The translations under genes and the position numbers were made by a program. DNA of 64,000 nt from Rhodanobacteraceae bacterium (GTDB lineage Bacteria; Pseudomonadota; Gammaproteobacteria; Xanthomonadales; SZUA-5): NCBI GenBank assembly GCA_016717705.1, contig JADKFD010000021.1:1-64000 (forward strand), read 5' to 3'. The number at the start of each line of letters is the position of its first letter. The first letter of the stretch is position 1. The notes below the pieces were generated by a model that saw nothing but the letters and a program-made list of their open reading frames with translations, did no database searches and was not told the origin of the DNA. Below, piece after piece: positions 42,838 through 53,800 of this stretch.

Positions 42838-44727
42838 ATGTCCAGCCACTCCCAATTCGGCCTTCTGACTGAGCGTCGCTTCCTGCCGTTCTTCCTCAGC
42901 CAGTCGCTCGGCGCCTTCAACGACAACGTCTTCAAGCAGGGTCTGGTGGCGCTGGTGGTGTTCGTCGGCGCCATCGATGTCGGCATGTCGAGCGCGACGT
43001 TTTCGCTGCTCGCCGGGGCGCTGTTCATCCTGCCCTACTTCCTGTTTTCGGCACTCGGCGGGCAACTGGCGGACAAGTACGACAAGTCGCGGCTGGCGCG
43101 CTGGATCAAGGCGCTGGAAGTGGCGCTGATGCTGGTCGCGACCGCCGGCTTCATGCTCAAGAGCGGCGCGCTGCTGCTCGCGGTGCTGTTCCTGCTGGGC
43201 CTGCAATCGACGCTGTTCGGACCGCTCAAGTACGGCATCCTGCCGCAGGTTCTGAGCGACGAGGAACTGACCGGCGGCAATGGCCTGGTCGAGAGCGCGA
43301 CCATGGTGTCGATCCTGCTCGGCACCCTGGTCGGCACGGCGCTGGTCGGAATTCCGGGCGACGGCCTGATCTTCATCTCCATGGTGGGCGTCGGCGTGGC
43401 CCTGATCGGCTGGATAGCTGCACTGGCGATGCCGGCGACGGCCGCGGTCGAACCCTCGCTCAAGATCAACTGGAATCCGTTCACCGAAACCTGGCGCAGC
43501 CTGAATTTCCTGCGCAACAACCGCATCGTGTTCCTGAGCTGCCTGGGCATCAGCTGGTTCTGGTTCTTCGCCTCGATGTACTTCCTGATCCTGCCGGTCT
43601 ATGTGCGCGATGTGATCGGCGGCAGCACCTCGGTCTACACCCTGCTGCTGGCGCTGTTCTCGGTCGGCACCGGCCTCGGCGCGCTGCTCTGCGAGTTGCT
43701 CAGCCGGCGCAAGGTCGAGATCGGCCTGGTGCCCTTCGGTTCGATCGGCATGACGCTGTTCGGGCTGGATCTGTATTTTGCCCTGCCGCAGGCCAGCGGC
43801 TTGAGTGGATTGACGGTCAGCGCCTTTCTTGCGACGGGCTTTGGCTGGCGTCTGGTGATCGATCTGGTGCTGATGGCGATCTTCTCCGGCTTTTTCATCG
43901 TGCCGCTGTTTGCGCTGATCCAGCAGCGCAGCGCGCCCAGCCACCGTTCGCGCGTGATCGGCGCCAACAACATCCTGAATGCGATTTTCATGGTCGCCGC
44001 CTCGGTGCTTGGCTGGGCGCTGATGAATGGCCTTGGCCTGACGCTGCCCCAGGTGTTGCTGGTCACCGCGCTGTGCAATGCCATCGTGGCGATCTACATC
44101 TACACCCTGGTGCCGGAATTCCTGCTGCGCTTCATCGCCTGGATCCTCATCAACGTGCTCTACCGCATCCGCATCCGCGGCATGGACGCGGTACCGGACG
44201 AGGGCGCCGCGCTGCTGGTGTGCAACCACATCAGCTATGTCGACGCGCTGGTGGTGCTCGGCTCGGTGCCGCGCCCGGTGCGCTTCGTCATGTACTACAA
44301 GATTTTCGACATGCCGATCGCCAAGCAGGTATTCCGCTGGGCCAAGGCCATTCCGATCGCCGGCGCCAAGGAAGATCCGGTGCTGATGGAGAAGGCCTTC
44401 GAGGAAGTCTCGCGCGAGCTGAAAGACGGCAATCTGGTGTGCATCTTCCCCGAGGGCGGCCTGACCCGCGACGGCGACATCGCCAAGTTCCGCCCCGGCG
44501 TCGAACGCATCTTGAAGCGCGACCCGGTCATGGTGATCCCGATGGCGCTGCAGGGCCTGTGGGGCAGCATGTTTTCGCGCCGCGACAAGTCGATCAAGCG
44601 CTACGTGCTGCCACGCCGGCTGTGGTCGCGGGTGGGCTTGATGGTTGGCACTCCGCGGCCGCCGGAAACCGCCAGCGCAGCGGCGCTGGAGGCGGATGTG
44701 CGGGCATTGCGGGGTGATCGGGCCTGA
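42838..44727 (+). CDS. MFS lysophospholipid transporter fused to PlsC-type acyltransferase
   Basis: Residues about 1-425 are a 12-helix LplT-like transporter (FNDNVFKQGLVALVV; GLQSTLFGPLKYGILPQVL) that would flip lysophospholipids inward. Residues about 430-629 are a 1-acylglycerol-phosphate acyltransferase-like domain with NHISYVD (NHx4D) and FPEGGLTRDGD. The AMP-dependent acyl-ACP synthetase part of E. coli-type Aas is missing, so the acyl donor must come from elsewhere. Fused in this order, the protein should import and then re-acylate lysolipids. It starts at an ATG without a strong ribosome site, 253 bases from the esterase. Confidence 0.88.
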   Translation: MSSHSQFGLLTERRFLPFFLSQSLGAFNDNVFKQGLVALVVFVGAIDVGMSSATFSLLAGALFILPYFLFSALGGQLADKYDKSRLARWIKALEVALMLVATAGFMLKSGALLLAVLFLLGLQSTLFGPLKYGILPQVLSDEELTGGNGLVESATMVSILLGTLVGTALVGIPGDGLIFISMVGVGVALIGWIAALAMPATAAVEPSLKINWNPFTETWRSLNFLRNNRIVFLSCLGISWFWFFASMYFLILPVYVRDVIGGSTSVYTLLLALFSVGTGLGALLCELLSRRKVEIGLVPFGSIGMTLFGLDLYFALPQASGLSGLTVSAFLATGFGWRLVIDLVLMAIFSGFFIVPLFALIQQRSAPSHRSRVIGANNILNAIFMVAASVLGWALMNGLGLTLPQVLLVTALCNAIVAIYIYTLVPEFLLRFIAWILINVLYRIRIRGMDAVPDEGAALLVCNHISYVDALVVLGSVPRPVRFVMYYKIFDMPIAKQVFRWAKAIPIAGAKEDPVLMEKAFEEVSRELKDGNLVCIFPEGGLTRDGDIAKFRPGVERILKRDPVMVIPMALQGLWGSMFSRRDKSIKRYVLPRRLWSRVGLMVGTPRPPETASAAALEADVRALRGDRA

Positions 44728-44796
44728 GGCTTCGCAGTCTCGCTGCAGGATTCATCGCAGCCGCTACAATCCGCCGTGCTGCGGACGGAGCGACGC

Positions 44797-46766
44797 GTGG
44801 CAAAGACGGGCCGGCATCATGGCTGGTACTTTGCGCTGCTGATCGGCGCTGTCCTGATGCACGCCGCGTTACTGGCGCAAGCACCCTCGACCGCGCGCCC
44901 GCTTGCGCCAACCTGGGCCCCCGTGATCGGCGCACCGGCCGAGTTCAACGAGTTGATGGCGCTCTCGGGTCGTCAACGCGAAGACCGGGTCAATGCGGAC
45001 GCCGGCCACTGGGAACCGATCCTGCGCGAGGGCATCGCCAGGGCACGGCAATCCGGGCAGCTCGATGTGGTGGCGGAAGCGCTGATCGCGCAAGGACGCG
45101 CGTTGTGGCGGCTGAAGGACGCCGCTGGCGCCGAGCAGGCGCTGCGCGAGTCGATCGCGCTCAACCGGCAACTCGGGCAACGCGAGCAGATCTTTGATCC
45201 GATGCTGCCGGGGGGCGCGCAGACCGCCTGGACGAGGTGCTCCTGCTGAATCGCGAAATGTTGACGCTGGCACAGGGCAATCCGCGCCGCGAGGCGAATG
45301 CGCTGACCAATATCGGCATCGTCGAACGTCGCATGGGCAATCTGGACGCCGCGCAGCAGGCCTTCGAGCGGGCCTCCGCGCGGCGGCGACGAGGCGGAAC
45401 TGCCGACTCATCCAGCACTGGCGAATGCCAGGACCGGCGGCGGGCGCTGATGCAGGAGGCGCAGTTGCGGCGGCGCGGCGGCGGCGCAGGCCGATGCTGC
45501 GCGCTTCCGGATGGGGCACCCGCACGCGCGTGCAACTGGCGACCGCGGCCGGCCAGCCGCGCGCGCCAACGCCCATTGCGCCCAGCGGCTGGCGAGCTTG
45601 ATGCGGCACGCCAGGCGATGGCCGAGGCGAAAGAACTCGCCCGCGGCATACCCGATGCGCAGTCCGAATGCACGCTGGGCGAAGCCGCGGCGGCGCTGCG
45701 TGAGTCGCTGCCGGCGCGGGCGTTGCACCTGGCGGCTGCTGAGCGACAGTCGCTGGCGGGCAATCGCGATGTGGCGCAATGGCTGCAGGCGACTACCATC
45801 GAGGCCGAGGCGCTGCTTGCGCTGCAACGCCAAGTGGAGGCGCTGACCCTGATCGATCAGGGCTTGGACACCGCAGCCCGCGCGGTGCGCACACGCGAAC
45901 GCACGCCGCTATTGCGCCTGCGCGCCGATGCACTGCACCAGCTCGGGCGCGACCGCGAGGCCTACCCGACACGTATCGAATACGAAGCCGCGGAACAACA
46001 GGCACGTGGCGCCGGCACCACCGAACAGATGGCCAGCTTTCTGCAGGAGCGCGCCCGCGAGCGCGAGGAGGCACGCGCGCAGGACGAGGCTCAGCGGCGC
46101 CAGATCGCCGAGATCGCCGCGCAGTCCGCGCGCGAACGTGCGCTTGCGGCTGGCCTGATCGCGTTCCTGGCGATCGCGCTGGCGGCGTTGCTGTGGCTGC
46201 GCGCCCGCGACCTCAGGCAACGCCAGCAAGCGCTGGTGGCCGAGCACCACGCACTCAGCGAGGCACACGAGCAACTGGAACAGGAAAGCGAGGCACTGCT
46301 GATCGAGGCGACCACCGACCAGCTGACCGGCGCCTGCAGCCGGCGCGCCATCCTGGAGCACTTGCAGCAGGCGCTGGCATCAGCGATTCGACGGCAGCGT
46401 GGTGCTGTTCGATCTCGACCACTTCAGCGCATCAACGACGAGTACGGACACCCGGTTGGCGATGCCGCGCTGCGTCACGCCTGCGCAAGCCTGCGCGCCG
46501 AAACCGGGGCGCATGGCAGACTGGGGCGCTACGGCGGCGAAGAGTTCCTGCTGGTATTGCCCGGGCTGGACCGCAAGGCAGCGGCAGCGCTGGGTGAGCG
46601 CTGCCTGCAGCGGCTTGCCGATTCGCCGTTGGCACTGGAGACCGGCGTGTTGCGGATCACCAGCAGCGCCGGTTGCGCCGGTGCGCGATCCGCGAGGACG
46701 CGCCGCGCTGATGCGCGCGCAGGCGCTCTACAGCCAAGTCTGCGGGACGCAATTGCTTGCGGATAG
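44797..46766 (+). pseudogene. Diguanylate cyclase with TPR-like sensor, many frameshifts
   Basis: GGDEF enzyme (c-di-GMP synthesis) with a periplasmic helical sensor, now scattered over three frames. The GTG at 44797 has GGAG six bases upstream. Order: signal or anchor (WYFALLIGAVLMHAALLAQ), TPR-like helices (AEQALRESIALNRQLGQ, ALTNIGIVERRMGNLDAAQ), a membrane helix (LIAFLAIALAALLWLRARDL) and the GGDEF domain (FDLDHF, NDEYGHPVGDAALRH, RYGGEEFLLVLPG). Frame changes occur near 45220, several times in 45385-45600, near 46385-46430 and near 46670. The GGEEF site is intact, but the gene as read cannot make one protein. Confidence 0.8.
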
Positions 46767-46846
46767 CCGACTGAACCGGCCAGATCCGGACGAATCGCCT
46801 TGGATTCCGGCGAGAATCCGCCAGCCGATTTGCCCTGCCAGCGCCG

Positions 46847-49800
46847 ATGCCCAAACCCGATCGCAGCTTGACCGAACTCAAGCGCCAGGTGCGCCTGCTG
46901 CTGGCGCTCGATGGTCGCGTGCTGCGCTTGGCCGGCGGCATCTGGCTGGTCCGCGCCGGGCGTGTCGCTGATCCGATCACCCTGCAGGCGCTGATCACTG
47001 CGCCGACGGTGGCCCGCAATGCGTTGAAGGCCTGCCTGACGCCCGATGCGCAGTGTGAGCCGCTGTCGCGCCAGCATCTGGCGGCGGCGACCCACGCGCT
47101 GGCGGTGCTGCAAACGCACGTCGATGAGCTGACACAGACCCCGGCGCGCTGGCTCGGTGGCCAGCGGCGCGATGCCGATTGGCTGATCGCGCAACGGAAG
47201 CGGGTGCAGCGATTATCGGCCTGGATGGGTGAATCCGTGCCAGCGGCGCCGGACGCCACCCAAGGTTCATCGACATCGCCAAAGGCGAGCGCGGACGCCC
47301 TTTGCGCCTGGTTCGACAGCGATGCCCTGCCCTCGCTGGATCCGCGCGGCGCGGCGCTGGCCTGGGTCTGCGATCAGCCGCCGAGTGGTCCGCTGGCGCT
47401 CGATGGCGTTGACGATGTTGCGTTCGCCGCTGCCTTGCGGCGCATCGTCGATCACGGCCCTAACGCAGCCGACAGCGCCATCGCGCTGCTGAACGACACG
47501 CGCGGCTGGAGCGCCGCGGCACTGGATGCCTGGTGGCCGTGGTTGGCCAAGGGTGTCGCCGTCGATGCAATCGCGGCCTGGCCGGATACTGATGGTGGGC
47601 GTCGCGCTGCGGCACCTCCGGCCGACTGGCCGCTGCCCGCCGTGCGCGTTTACGTGAAACTCGCGGCTTCGCTGCTGCGGGCGCCAGGCGGCGCCCGACT
47701 ACCCTTGCGGCCGGACTCCTTTGCCCGCCTTGCTGCGGCGCGCAAGCCCGTTCTGGTCGCTCTTGCGGCCGTGCTCGATCAGTTGCTGCAATCGAGCGCG
47801 GGCGCCATCGAGCAGACCCTGGCCCTGGCCGACACCGCCTTGCGTCTGGACGGGCGATTGACGCTTCCCGATCACTTCGAAGTCCAGTCCGGCTTGGCGG
47901 GCGACGTCGAAGCGCCCTTTGCGCAGTGGCTCGGCAGCACCGCGTTGGTCGACCGCTACCTGTCGTTGCGGCGGGCGCTCGGCGAGCCGGTCGAGATCTC
48001 GCTGCGCCTGCGCCAGGATCATGCGGCGCTAGTCAAGAACCAGTCGCAACAGCAGTTTCTGCAGTCGCTGGGCGCCGACGATCCGCGCCGGGCGCAGTTG
48101 GCCAGGCGGGGTGCTGCTGCCGATCCGACGCGCACGCGACGACGCCTGGAGGCCGAGTGCGTCGATCTGGAACTGCGCTGGCGCATGGCGGAAGTAGACC
48201 GCTCGCTGGGTCAGACCCTGGGGCGTGTGATCGGGACTCCGCTGCCGCGCTGGGATGAAGCCTGGCGCGATGCCGCGCGGCTTTATCTGGGTGTCGACAT
48301 CAACCATGAAGAGCTCAAGGGCCTGCTGTGCGCCGCGGCAACCGGCAACCCCGCGGACTGGCGAATGCAATTGCCGGGCAACGTCGCGTGGTTGCAGCGC
48401 GCAGCCGACAAGCTGGATGTGGATGCCTGGCTGGCGCCACCCACGCACGCTTTCCCCTGGCGCGGCGAGGTCTGCACCCTGACTGCCGAGCGCGATCCGC
48501 TGCAGGCCTTGCGCATGGGCCTGCCTTTCGACAGCTGTCTGGCGCTGGACGCCGGCTGCAATCGCCACAGCGCGATCATCAATGCGCTCGACGCGAACAA
48601 ATGGGTGGTTTATCTGCGTGATCGCAAGGGCCGCATCCTGGCGCGGCAATTGCTGGCGATCAGCGACGACTGGCGCCTGCTCGGTTATCGCGTCTACACC
48701 AGCATCGGCAGCTCCGACGGACTGATCGATGCTTTTCATGCCTATGCGCGCGAGTTCGCACAAGCGTGCGAGATCGCGCGCGCCGACGCCGGCGTGCCGG
48801 AGACGCTGAATGGTCGCAACTGGTACGACGACGGCACCTGGCCGTGGCGCGCTGCTGCGGGCGATCTTCGCCCGCAGCAGTTGGCGGCGTATGCAGCCGA
48901 AATCGGCATTGACGTTCCACCAGCGGCGAGCACCGGGTTCATCGACGAAGCGCGCCGTTGGTGGCTGGCCCGCGATGGTCATATCGAGGCGCTGCAGAAC
49001 TGGTGTGACACGCGACCCGCGGCCCTGCGCAATCTGGAACTGCTGCAGCGACGCTACGGCGAGCGCGGCGTTCTGCGCCTGCTCGGCGATCCCCATCGAC
49101 GCGATCGCTACCGCTACGAGCTGAATCGCGAGGCGCCGCTCAGAGTGCTGCTCAAGCTCCGGCCACAGCTGCAGCAGGCGGACCGGGTCGGCTTCGGGCG
49201 CGATCTGGGCGACAACGCCGTCGATGCCGCGTCCATGCTCAGCGCCTTGCGCGAACTGCTGGCGGGCGATGGCAGCGCCAGCTTTGACGACGATGGCTTC
49301 GAACACGCCTTGCTGACCCTGATCCCGCGCTGGGCCGAAAGCCTGCCCTTCGCCGAACTGGCGCGGCATCTGCCGCTGCTGGCGCGTGCTTTCGACGGGC
49401 TGCAATGCGGCCTGCCCGAGGATTGTCGCAGTTGTGTGTCCGCCGCCGAGGGCTGGCTGCTGCTGGTGTTGCGCTCGGCCTGGCGCCGCGCAGCGGGACC
49501 CCAGCGCATGCTGCGCCTGCTGACCGCCCGTCACGACTCGGCGCGCCTGACGCGCTGGTTGCTGGCGCTCGGGGCTCGCGAGCACTTGTCGACGCCGGCG
49601 CCACTGCCACTGTTTGCGCCGCCGCAACACGATCGCAAGGTGCTGCGCGCCATCGACGAACTGGTTGCGCGCCAGCCGCAACTGCGCGCCGATCCGCTGC
49701 GACTGGCAGCGCTGCTGCGTCACAGCGATCCAGCGACATTGACCATCGACGCTATCGACTGGCCCGTCGAGGCGCCGTGGGAAGCACTCGGTGACGCCAT

Positions 49801-50686
49801 CTGCGACTGGCCCGCGCTGTACCCGGCGCTGCGCCGTTACGCGCGGCGGCCGGGCGATGTGTCACCGTGCAGCGTGTTCGAAGCGCATTGGGCGCGCCAG
49901 GTGCGCACCGCCTGGCACGCCGCCCTGCCCGATCAGGTCGCCGCGCTGGGCGACGACAGCGTCGCGGCGGCGGAGATCGTCGCCAATCTTGGCCTGCCTG
50001 AGCTGATCGATACCTGCCGCGAACTGCTGCGCCGCCACCCCCATCGCACCCGGCGCCAGCCCAAGCGCGCACAGCAGATCCGCGAAATCCTGCGCGGCTG
50101 CGACAGCGATGGAAAGCTGGGCGGCATCCACCGGGATTGGCTGCGGCTGGCGCAAGCGGAGAGCGGCGAGATGGAGATCGCCACCGTGATCACGCATCCC
50201 CAGGTGCAGGTGCTCGCCGATGCGCTGATCGATTCGCCCACGCCACCCGCCTGGGCCGCGGCATTGCTCAAGCATCTGCTGCCCGGCCGTGGTGGCCGAC
50301 AACGCTGCCTGCGACTGTGGCAGCACCCCAAGCTGCGCGAATTGGCCGATCTCGCGGCGCCACAAGCGTGGTCGGCCAGCCATGCCCGCCGAATGTTGCA
50401 GCACTGGCCGGTGGAACTGGGTGAGCACTGGTTGCGGCGGTCACTGCAGGTGGGCAACACCGATCTGGTCGACGACGGTCCAATCGAGTGGTATCAGCGC
50501 CTCGCACAGCTGGCTGCCGAGCTATGCCCGCCCGACGTCTGGCTTGCCTTGTTTCGCGAGATGCCCGATGCGCTCGGCGCCAGCATCTTCGTCCGCGCAC
50601 TCGACGCCGATCGCCGCCAGGCGCTGAGCGAACTGGCTGCGCGCGATCCCGACGAAGCGGGCCCCAGGGACTGGTTGTTGCACTGA
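46847..50686 (+). CDS. Very large protein of unknown function, 1279 residues
   Basis: One uninterrupted frame of 1279 codons. I do not recognise it. It has no signal peptide or membrane helix and is rich in Trp, Arg, Leu and Ala, with many helical segments that look like irregular HEAT-type repeats. The most conserved-looking part is residues about 550-620: DPLQALRMGLPFDSCL, then NALDANKWVVYLRDRKGRI and LARQLLAISDDWRLLGYRVY. Such a motif (MG-x-F-x-x-C-L, NK-VVY-RD) loosely recalls PcfJ-like proteins, with weak support. It lies behind the diguanylate cyclase remnant and ends at a palindromic repeat, so no operon partner is clear. Codon and base use look like the neighbours. Confidence 0.7.
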   Translation: MPKPDRSLTELKRQVRLLLALDGRVLRLAGGIWLVRAGRVADPITLQALITAPTVARNALKACLTPDAQCEPLSRQHLAAATHALAVLQTHVDELTQTPARWLGGQRRDADWLIAQRKRVQRLSAWMGESVPAAPDATQGSSTSPKASADALCAWFDSDALPSLDPRGAALAWVCDQPPSGPLALDGVDDVAFAAALRRIVDHGPNAADSAIALLNDTRGWSAAALDAWWPWLAKGVAVDAIAAWPDTDGGRRAAAPPADWPLPAVRVYVKLAASLLRAPGGARLPLRPDSFARLAAARKPVLVALAAVLDQLLQSSAGAIEQTLALADTALRLDGRLTLPDHFEVQSGLAGDVEAPFAQWLGSTALVDRYLSLRRALGEPVEISLRLRQDHAALVKNQSQQQFLQSLGADDPRRAQLARRGAAADPTRTRRRLEAECVDLELRWRMAEVDRSLGQTLGRVIGTPLPRWDEAWRDAARLYLGVDINHEELKGLLCAAATGNPADWRMQLPGNVAWLQRAADKLDVDAWLAPPTHAFPWRGEVCTLTAERDPLQALRMGLPFDSCLALDAGCNRHSAIINALDANKWVVYLRDRKGRILARQLLAISDDWRLLGYRVYTSIGSSDGLIDAFHAYAREFAQACEIARADAGVPETLNGRNWYDDGTWPWRAAAGDLRPQQLAAYAAEIGIDVPPAASTGFIDEARRWWLARDGHIEALQNWCDTRPAALRNLELLQRRYGERGVLRLLGDPHRRDRYRYELNREAPLRVLLKLRPQLQQADRVGFGRDLGDNAVDAASMLSALRELLAGDGSASFDDDGFEHALLTLIPRWAESLPFAELARHLPLLARAFDGLQCGLPEDCRSCVSAAEGWLLLVLRSAWRRAAGPQRMLRLLTARHDSARLTRWLLALGAREHLSTPAPLPLFAPPQHDRKVLRAIDELVARQPQLRADPLRLAALLRHSDPATLTIDAIDWPVEAPWEALGDAICDWPALYPALRRYARRPGDVSPCSVFEAHWARQVRTAWHAALPDQVAALGDDSVAAAEIVANLGLPELIDTCRELLRRHPHRTRRQPKRAQQIREILRGCDSDGKLGGIHRDWLRLAQAESGEMEIATVITHPQVQVLADALIDSPTPPAWAAALLKHLLPGRGGRQRCLRLWQHPKLRELADLAAPQAWSASHARRMLQHWPVELGEHWLRRSLQVGNTDLVDDGPIEWYQRLAQLAAELCPPDVWLALFREMPDALGASIFVRALDADRRQALSELAARDPDEAGPRDWLLH

Positions 50687-50708
50687 AGCGCGGCTTGCGA
50701 CCAAGTTC

Positions 50709-50783
50709 ATCGCGCGCAAACGCGCTCCTGCAACCTTGCCGAATATCCTCAGAGAAGTTGTAGAGGCGCGCTTGCGCGCGATG
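50709..50783. repeat. GTAGGAGCG-type palindromic repeat pair, diverged
   Basis: Arms CGCGCGCAAACGCGCTCCTG and GTAGAGGCGCGCTTGCGCGCG, diverged from the other copies by a few bases. Between the convergent 1279-residue gene and the M36 peptidase gene. Confidence 0.75.
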
Positions 50784-50833
50784 GCTCCCTGGCAGGACCC
50801 AGTGCGATGGTCGCCATCGCGATCGCTCGCGAG

Positions 50834-50858
50834 AAAAAGGGCGGCCCGTGGGCCGCCC
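50834..50858 (-). terminator. Rho-independent terminator of the M36 peptidase gene
   Basis: On the minus strand, GGGCGGCCC and GGGCCGCCC form a 9-bp stem with a 2-base loop, followed by TTTTTC. It is 28 bases past the stop. Confidence 0.9.
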
Positions 50859-50885
50859 GGCAATTACTCAAACTTCCGCAGCAGC

Positions 50886-53800
50886 CTATTCGAAACCGTT
50901 GGCGAACACCATCGGCGACGGCGTGGTGTCCACCGAACCCGACAGGCACCACTGGTTGACGGTACCCAGGTCCTGACCGGCGGCATCGATCGCCGTCAGG
51001 CGCCAGGTGGCATTGCGGGCCTGGCCATCGAACACCGTCAGCGGGCTGGCCGGACGCATGCTGCCGCTCAGCGTCGGCACCGTGGCCACGCAGGTGATCG
51101 GGCCGGCGGCCTCGTCGTCGTACAGCGCATTGACGTCATTGCCCGAGCAACTGGCCGGGCGATTGATAAAGCTCACTTCGGTGCCCGTAGTGACGTTCTT
51201 CAGTTTGAAGATCAGGTCGCCGATATAGGTGTGGGTGACGTTGAGGCTGATGTTGAGGTCGGTCACCGCGCCGAGGTTGGCGATGCTCAGGTCCGAGAAC
51301 ACGCCGGTCGGGTTGTTGTCGGGAATGGCCAGATTCGGCGACACGCAATAGAAGTCCTGGGTGGTGAAGCTCTGCGCCGCGGCGTTGTTGCCCGGACCGC
51401 AGGCATTGGTCGAGCGCACGCGCCAGTAGTGCTGCGTCGAGCCCGCCAACGACGTCTGCACCGTGTGGCTGGTGCCGCTGACGGTGCGCGTATAGACGAT
51501 GTTGGCAAAAGCCGCATCGGTGGCGATCTCGACCACGTACTCATCGGCCTGGGTCGCGGCCGTCCAGCTGAGCACGGGCGTCACCGAGACGTCGACTGCG
51601 GCATTCGCCGGGGCGCTCAAGCTTGGCACCGAAGGCACTGCGCTGTTGACTTGCAGTGTCAGCGGCATGATCGCGGCCGGACCGGGGGCGAAGGCCGCGT
51701 TCACGGTCAGGTTGTAACTGCCCGCGGCAACGGCCCCGGTATTGCTGATCGTCAGTGCACTGGCGGCGGGCACGCTGGTCACCGGCGTGGTGGCGAAGCT
51801 GGCCGTGGTGCCGGCTGGATTGCCGGATACGCTCAGGGTTACCGGCGGCGTGAACGCTGCCCCGAGGGTCACCGGGTATACCGCGTTGGCGCCAGCGCAG
51901 ATCTTCTGGTTGGCTGTCGCGGCGCCGAGGAAACTGCAGGCGTTGGGGATGTTGAAGCCGTTGGTCGGGTTGTTGGCGTTGGCGCCACCGGACACCGCGT
52001 TGCTGCCCAGACCGAACTCGGCAAACGCTTGCCAGATCAGGCAGACGTCGGCACCGTTGTAGGGCTGCGCCGCCGCCGCGGCCTGGATGACGCCATCGCG
52101 CACATCGGTGAACGCCGGACCGCAGGCGGTGTTCTTCAATCCTTCGACGATGTAGTACATCGCCCGGATGTTGCCGGCGTCCGCTGCGGTGCCGGTGAAG
52201 GCGTCGATATCCGCGTTGTAGCCGTGCTCGTCGATCAGTGCCCAGCTGACCTGCCAATAGGCCTGCGCCCAGCGCGATCCGACGCCATGCGGCACCGCCG
52301 CGCCGATGATCGACTGGTAGGTCCAGGTGTTTTCGAAGGGCTCCGGATTGACCGCCGGATCGCCGTCATAGTAATCCTGACGGATGCCCACACCGGTCAC
52401 CGGCTGGCCCAGCGCATAGGTGCCGATGCCGCGAATGCGCGCCGCCGAACTGGTGTCGTTGGGCTGGGTGTAGTACATCGCCCACCAGTCGGAGAGACCT
52501 TCGCCGGGACGCTGCGTGTTACCCAGACAACTGGTGTTGGACGGGCCACCCACCAGGCGATTGGAGATGCCGTGGCCATACTCGTGGGCGATGATGCCGT
52601 TGTCGAAATCGCCGTCGCGATTGGGCGTAACCCCGGTCCATACGAACATCTGCATGCGCGGGCGCTGACCATCCGGAGGCGTGCCGAAATTGGCGTTGTT
52701 GGTACCCTCCCCGTCCTGCGCCTCGGCTTGAACCGAGTCGTTGCCGAGGCCCGGATTGCCGTAATTGCTGGTCTGGAAATTGCCGCCTTCCTCATCGAAG
52801 CCGAAGGGATAGGCAATGTCATGCATGACGTTGTTGAAATAGAACAGATTGGTGACGGCGGCCGGACGATAGGTGGCGGGCCCCTGGGTCAGATCGAGCG
52901 GCGTGACGCAATTGAGCGCGGCGCTGCAATCCGGCGAACTGCCCGGATCCGGCGTGTCATTGGCGTCGGTGTCGGTGTAGGCGTGGACATTGTTGCCCTG
53001 CGTCGTGGTGAATTCCGGGCCGGCCGCGCCATTGGTATCGTGCCACCCGAAAGGCGAAGCCGCGGTTTGCGGATTGCTCAACGTCACTCGACCATCCGCC
53101 GGCGGCAGCGGCGCGATGTGCTGCGGGCTTTCCACCGCCAGCGGGTAGACCTTGTAGTCGGCGTCTGCCACCCAGCTGATGCGCGTCCAGATCTTGCCGG
53201 TTTCGGCATCGACGGTGAAATCGGCGATATCGCCACCGCCCGGTAGCCAGGTCTGGAAGTTCCACACCAGGCGCGCTTCGCCGGCGCCAACCGGCAACAG
53301 CATCAGGCTCGCCTCGATCGGCCTTTCCGACAGGGCGCTGGCGTTGAGCAGCGTGCGCTGGCGCGCCGACGTGTCGCTGCTGCCCTGGCTGATCGGACCT
53401 GCGATCCGGTTCAGATGCGTGGCCGCGGCGACCACCGCCTGCAGCGCCGTGAGGCTCGGCTGCCGGCGATTGATCGACTGCGCCAGGTTCGGCAGGAACT
53501 GGTTGTTCAGCCCGAGAATGCTGCCATCACGATCGACGTGCACCTGCAACTGGCCGTTGTAGACCGGCAGGCCCTGATGCATCTGCCGGAGGTACAGATG
53601 GCGCACGCCACTGGCGCGGCTCAAGACATCATCGGTGATCTCGTATTCGGCGACGTCGGCCGACGTCAGACCGAGGAGCGTCGCGTTGTTGCGAACGAAA
53701 GCCAGCGCGACCGCCTTGACGTCTCCAGCGCTGTTCGGGCCGGTCAGATAGCCCACGCGGTTGCTCAGCGAGCGTGTGGCGCCGGTCACGCCGTCGATCT

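Noticed and set aside
41254..44229. Minus-strand open frame of 991 codons
   Set aside because: Only the last 443 codons are the esterase. The upstream part is antisense to the LplT-PlsC gene and has no family signature.
42838..44727. Complete Aas (2-acyl-GPE acyltransferase/acyl-ACP synthetase)
   Set aside because: The AMP-binding synthetase domain is absent.
50736..53246. Plus-strand open frame of 836 codons
   Set aside because: Antisense shadow of the M36 peptidase.
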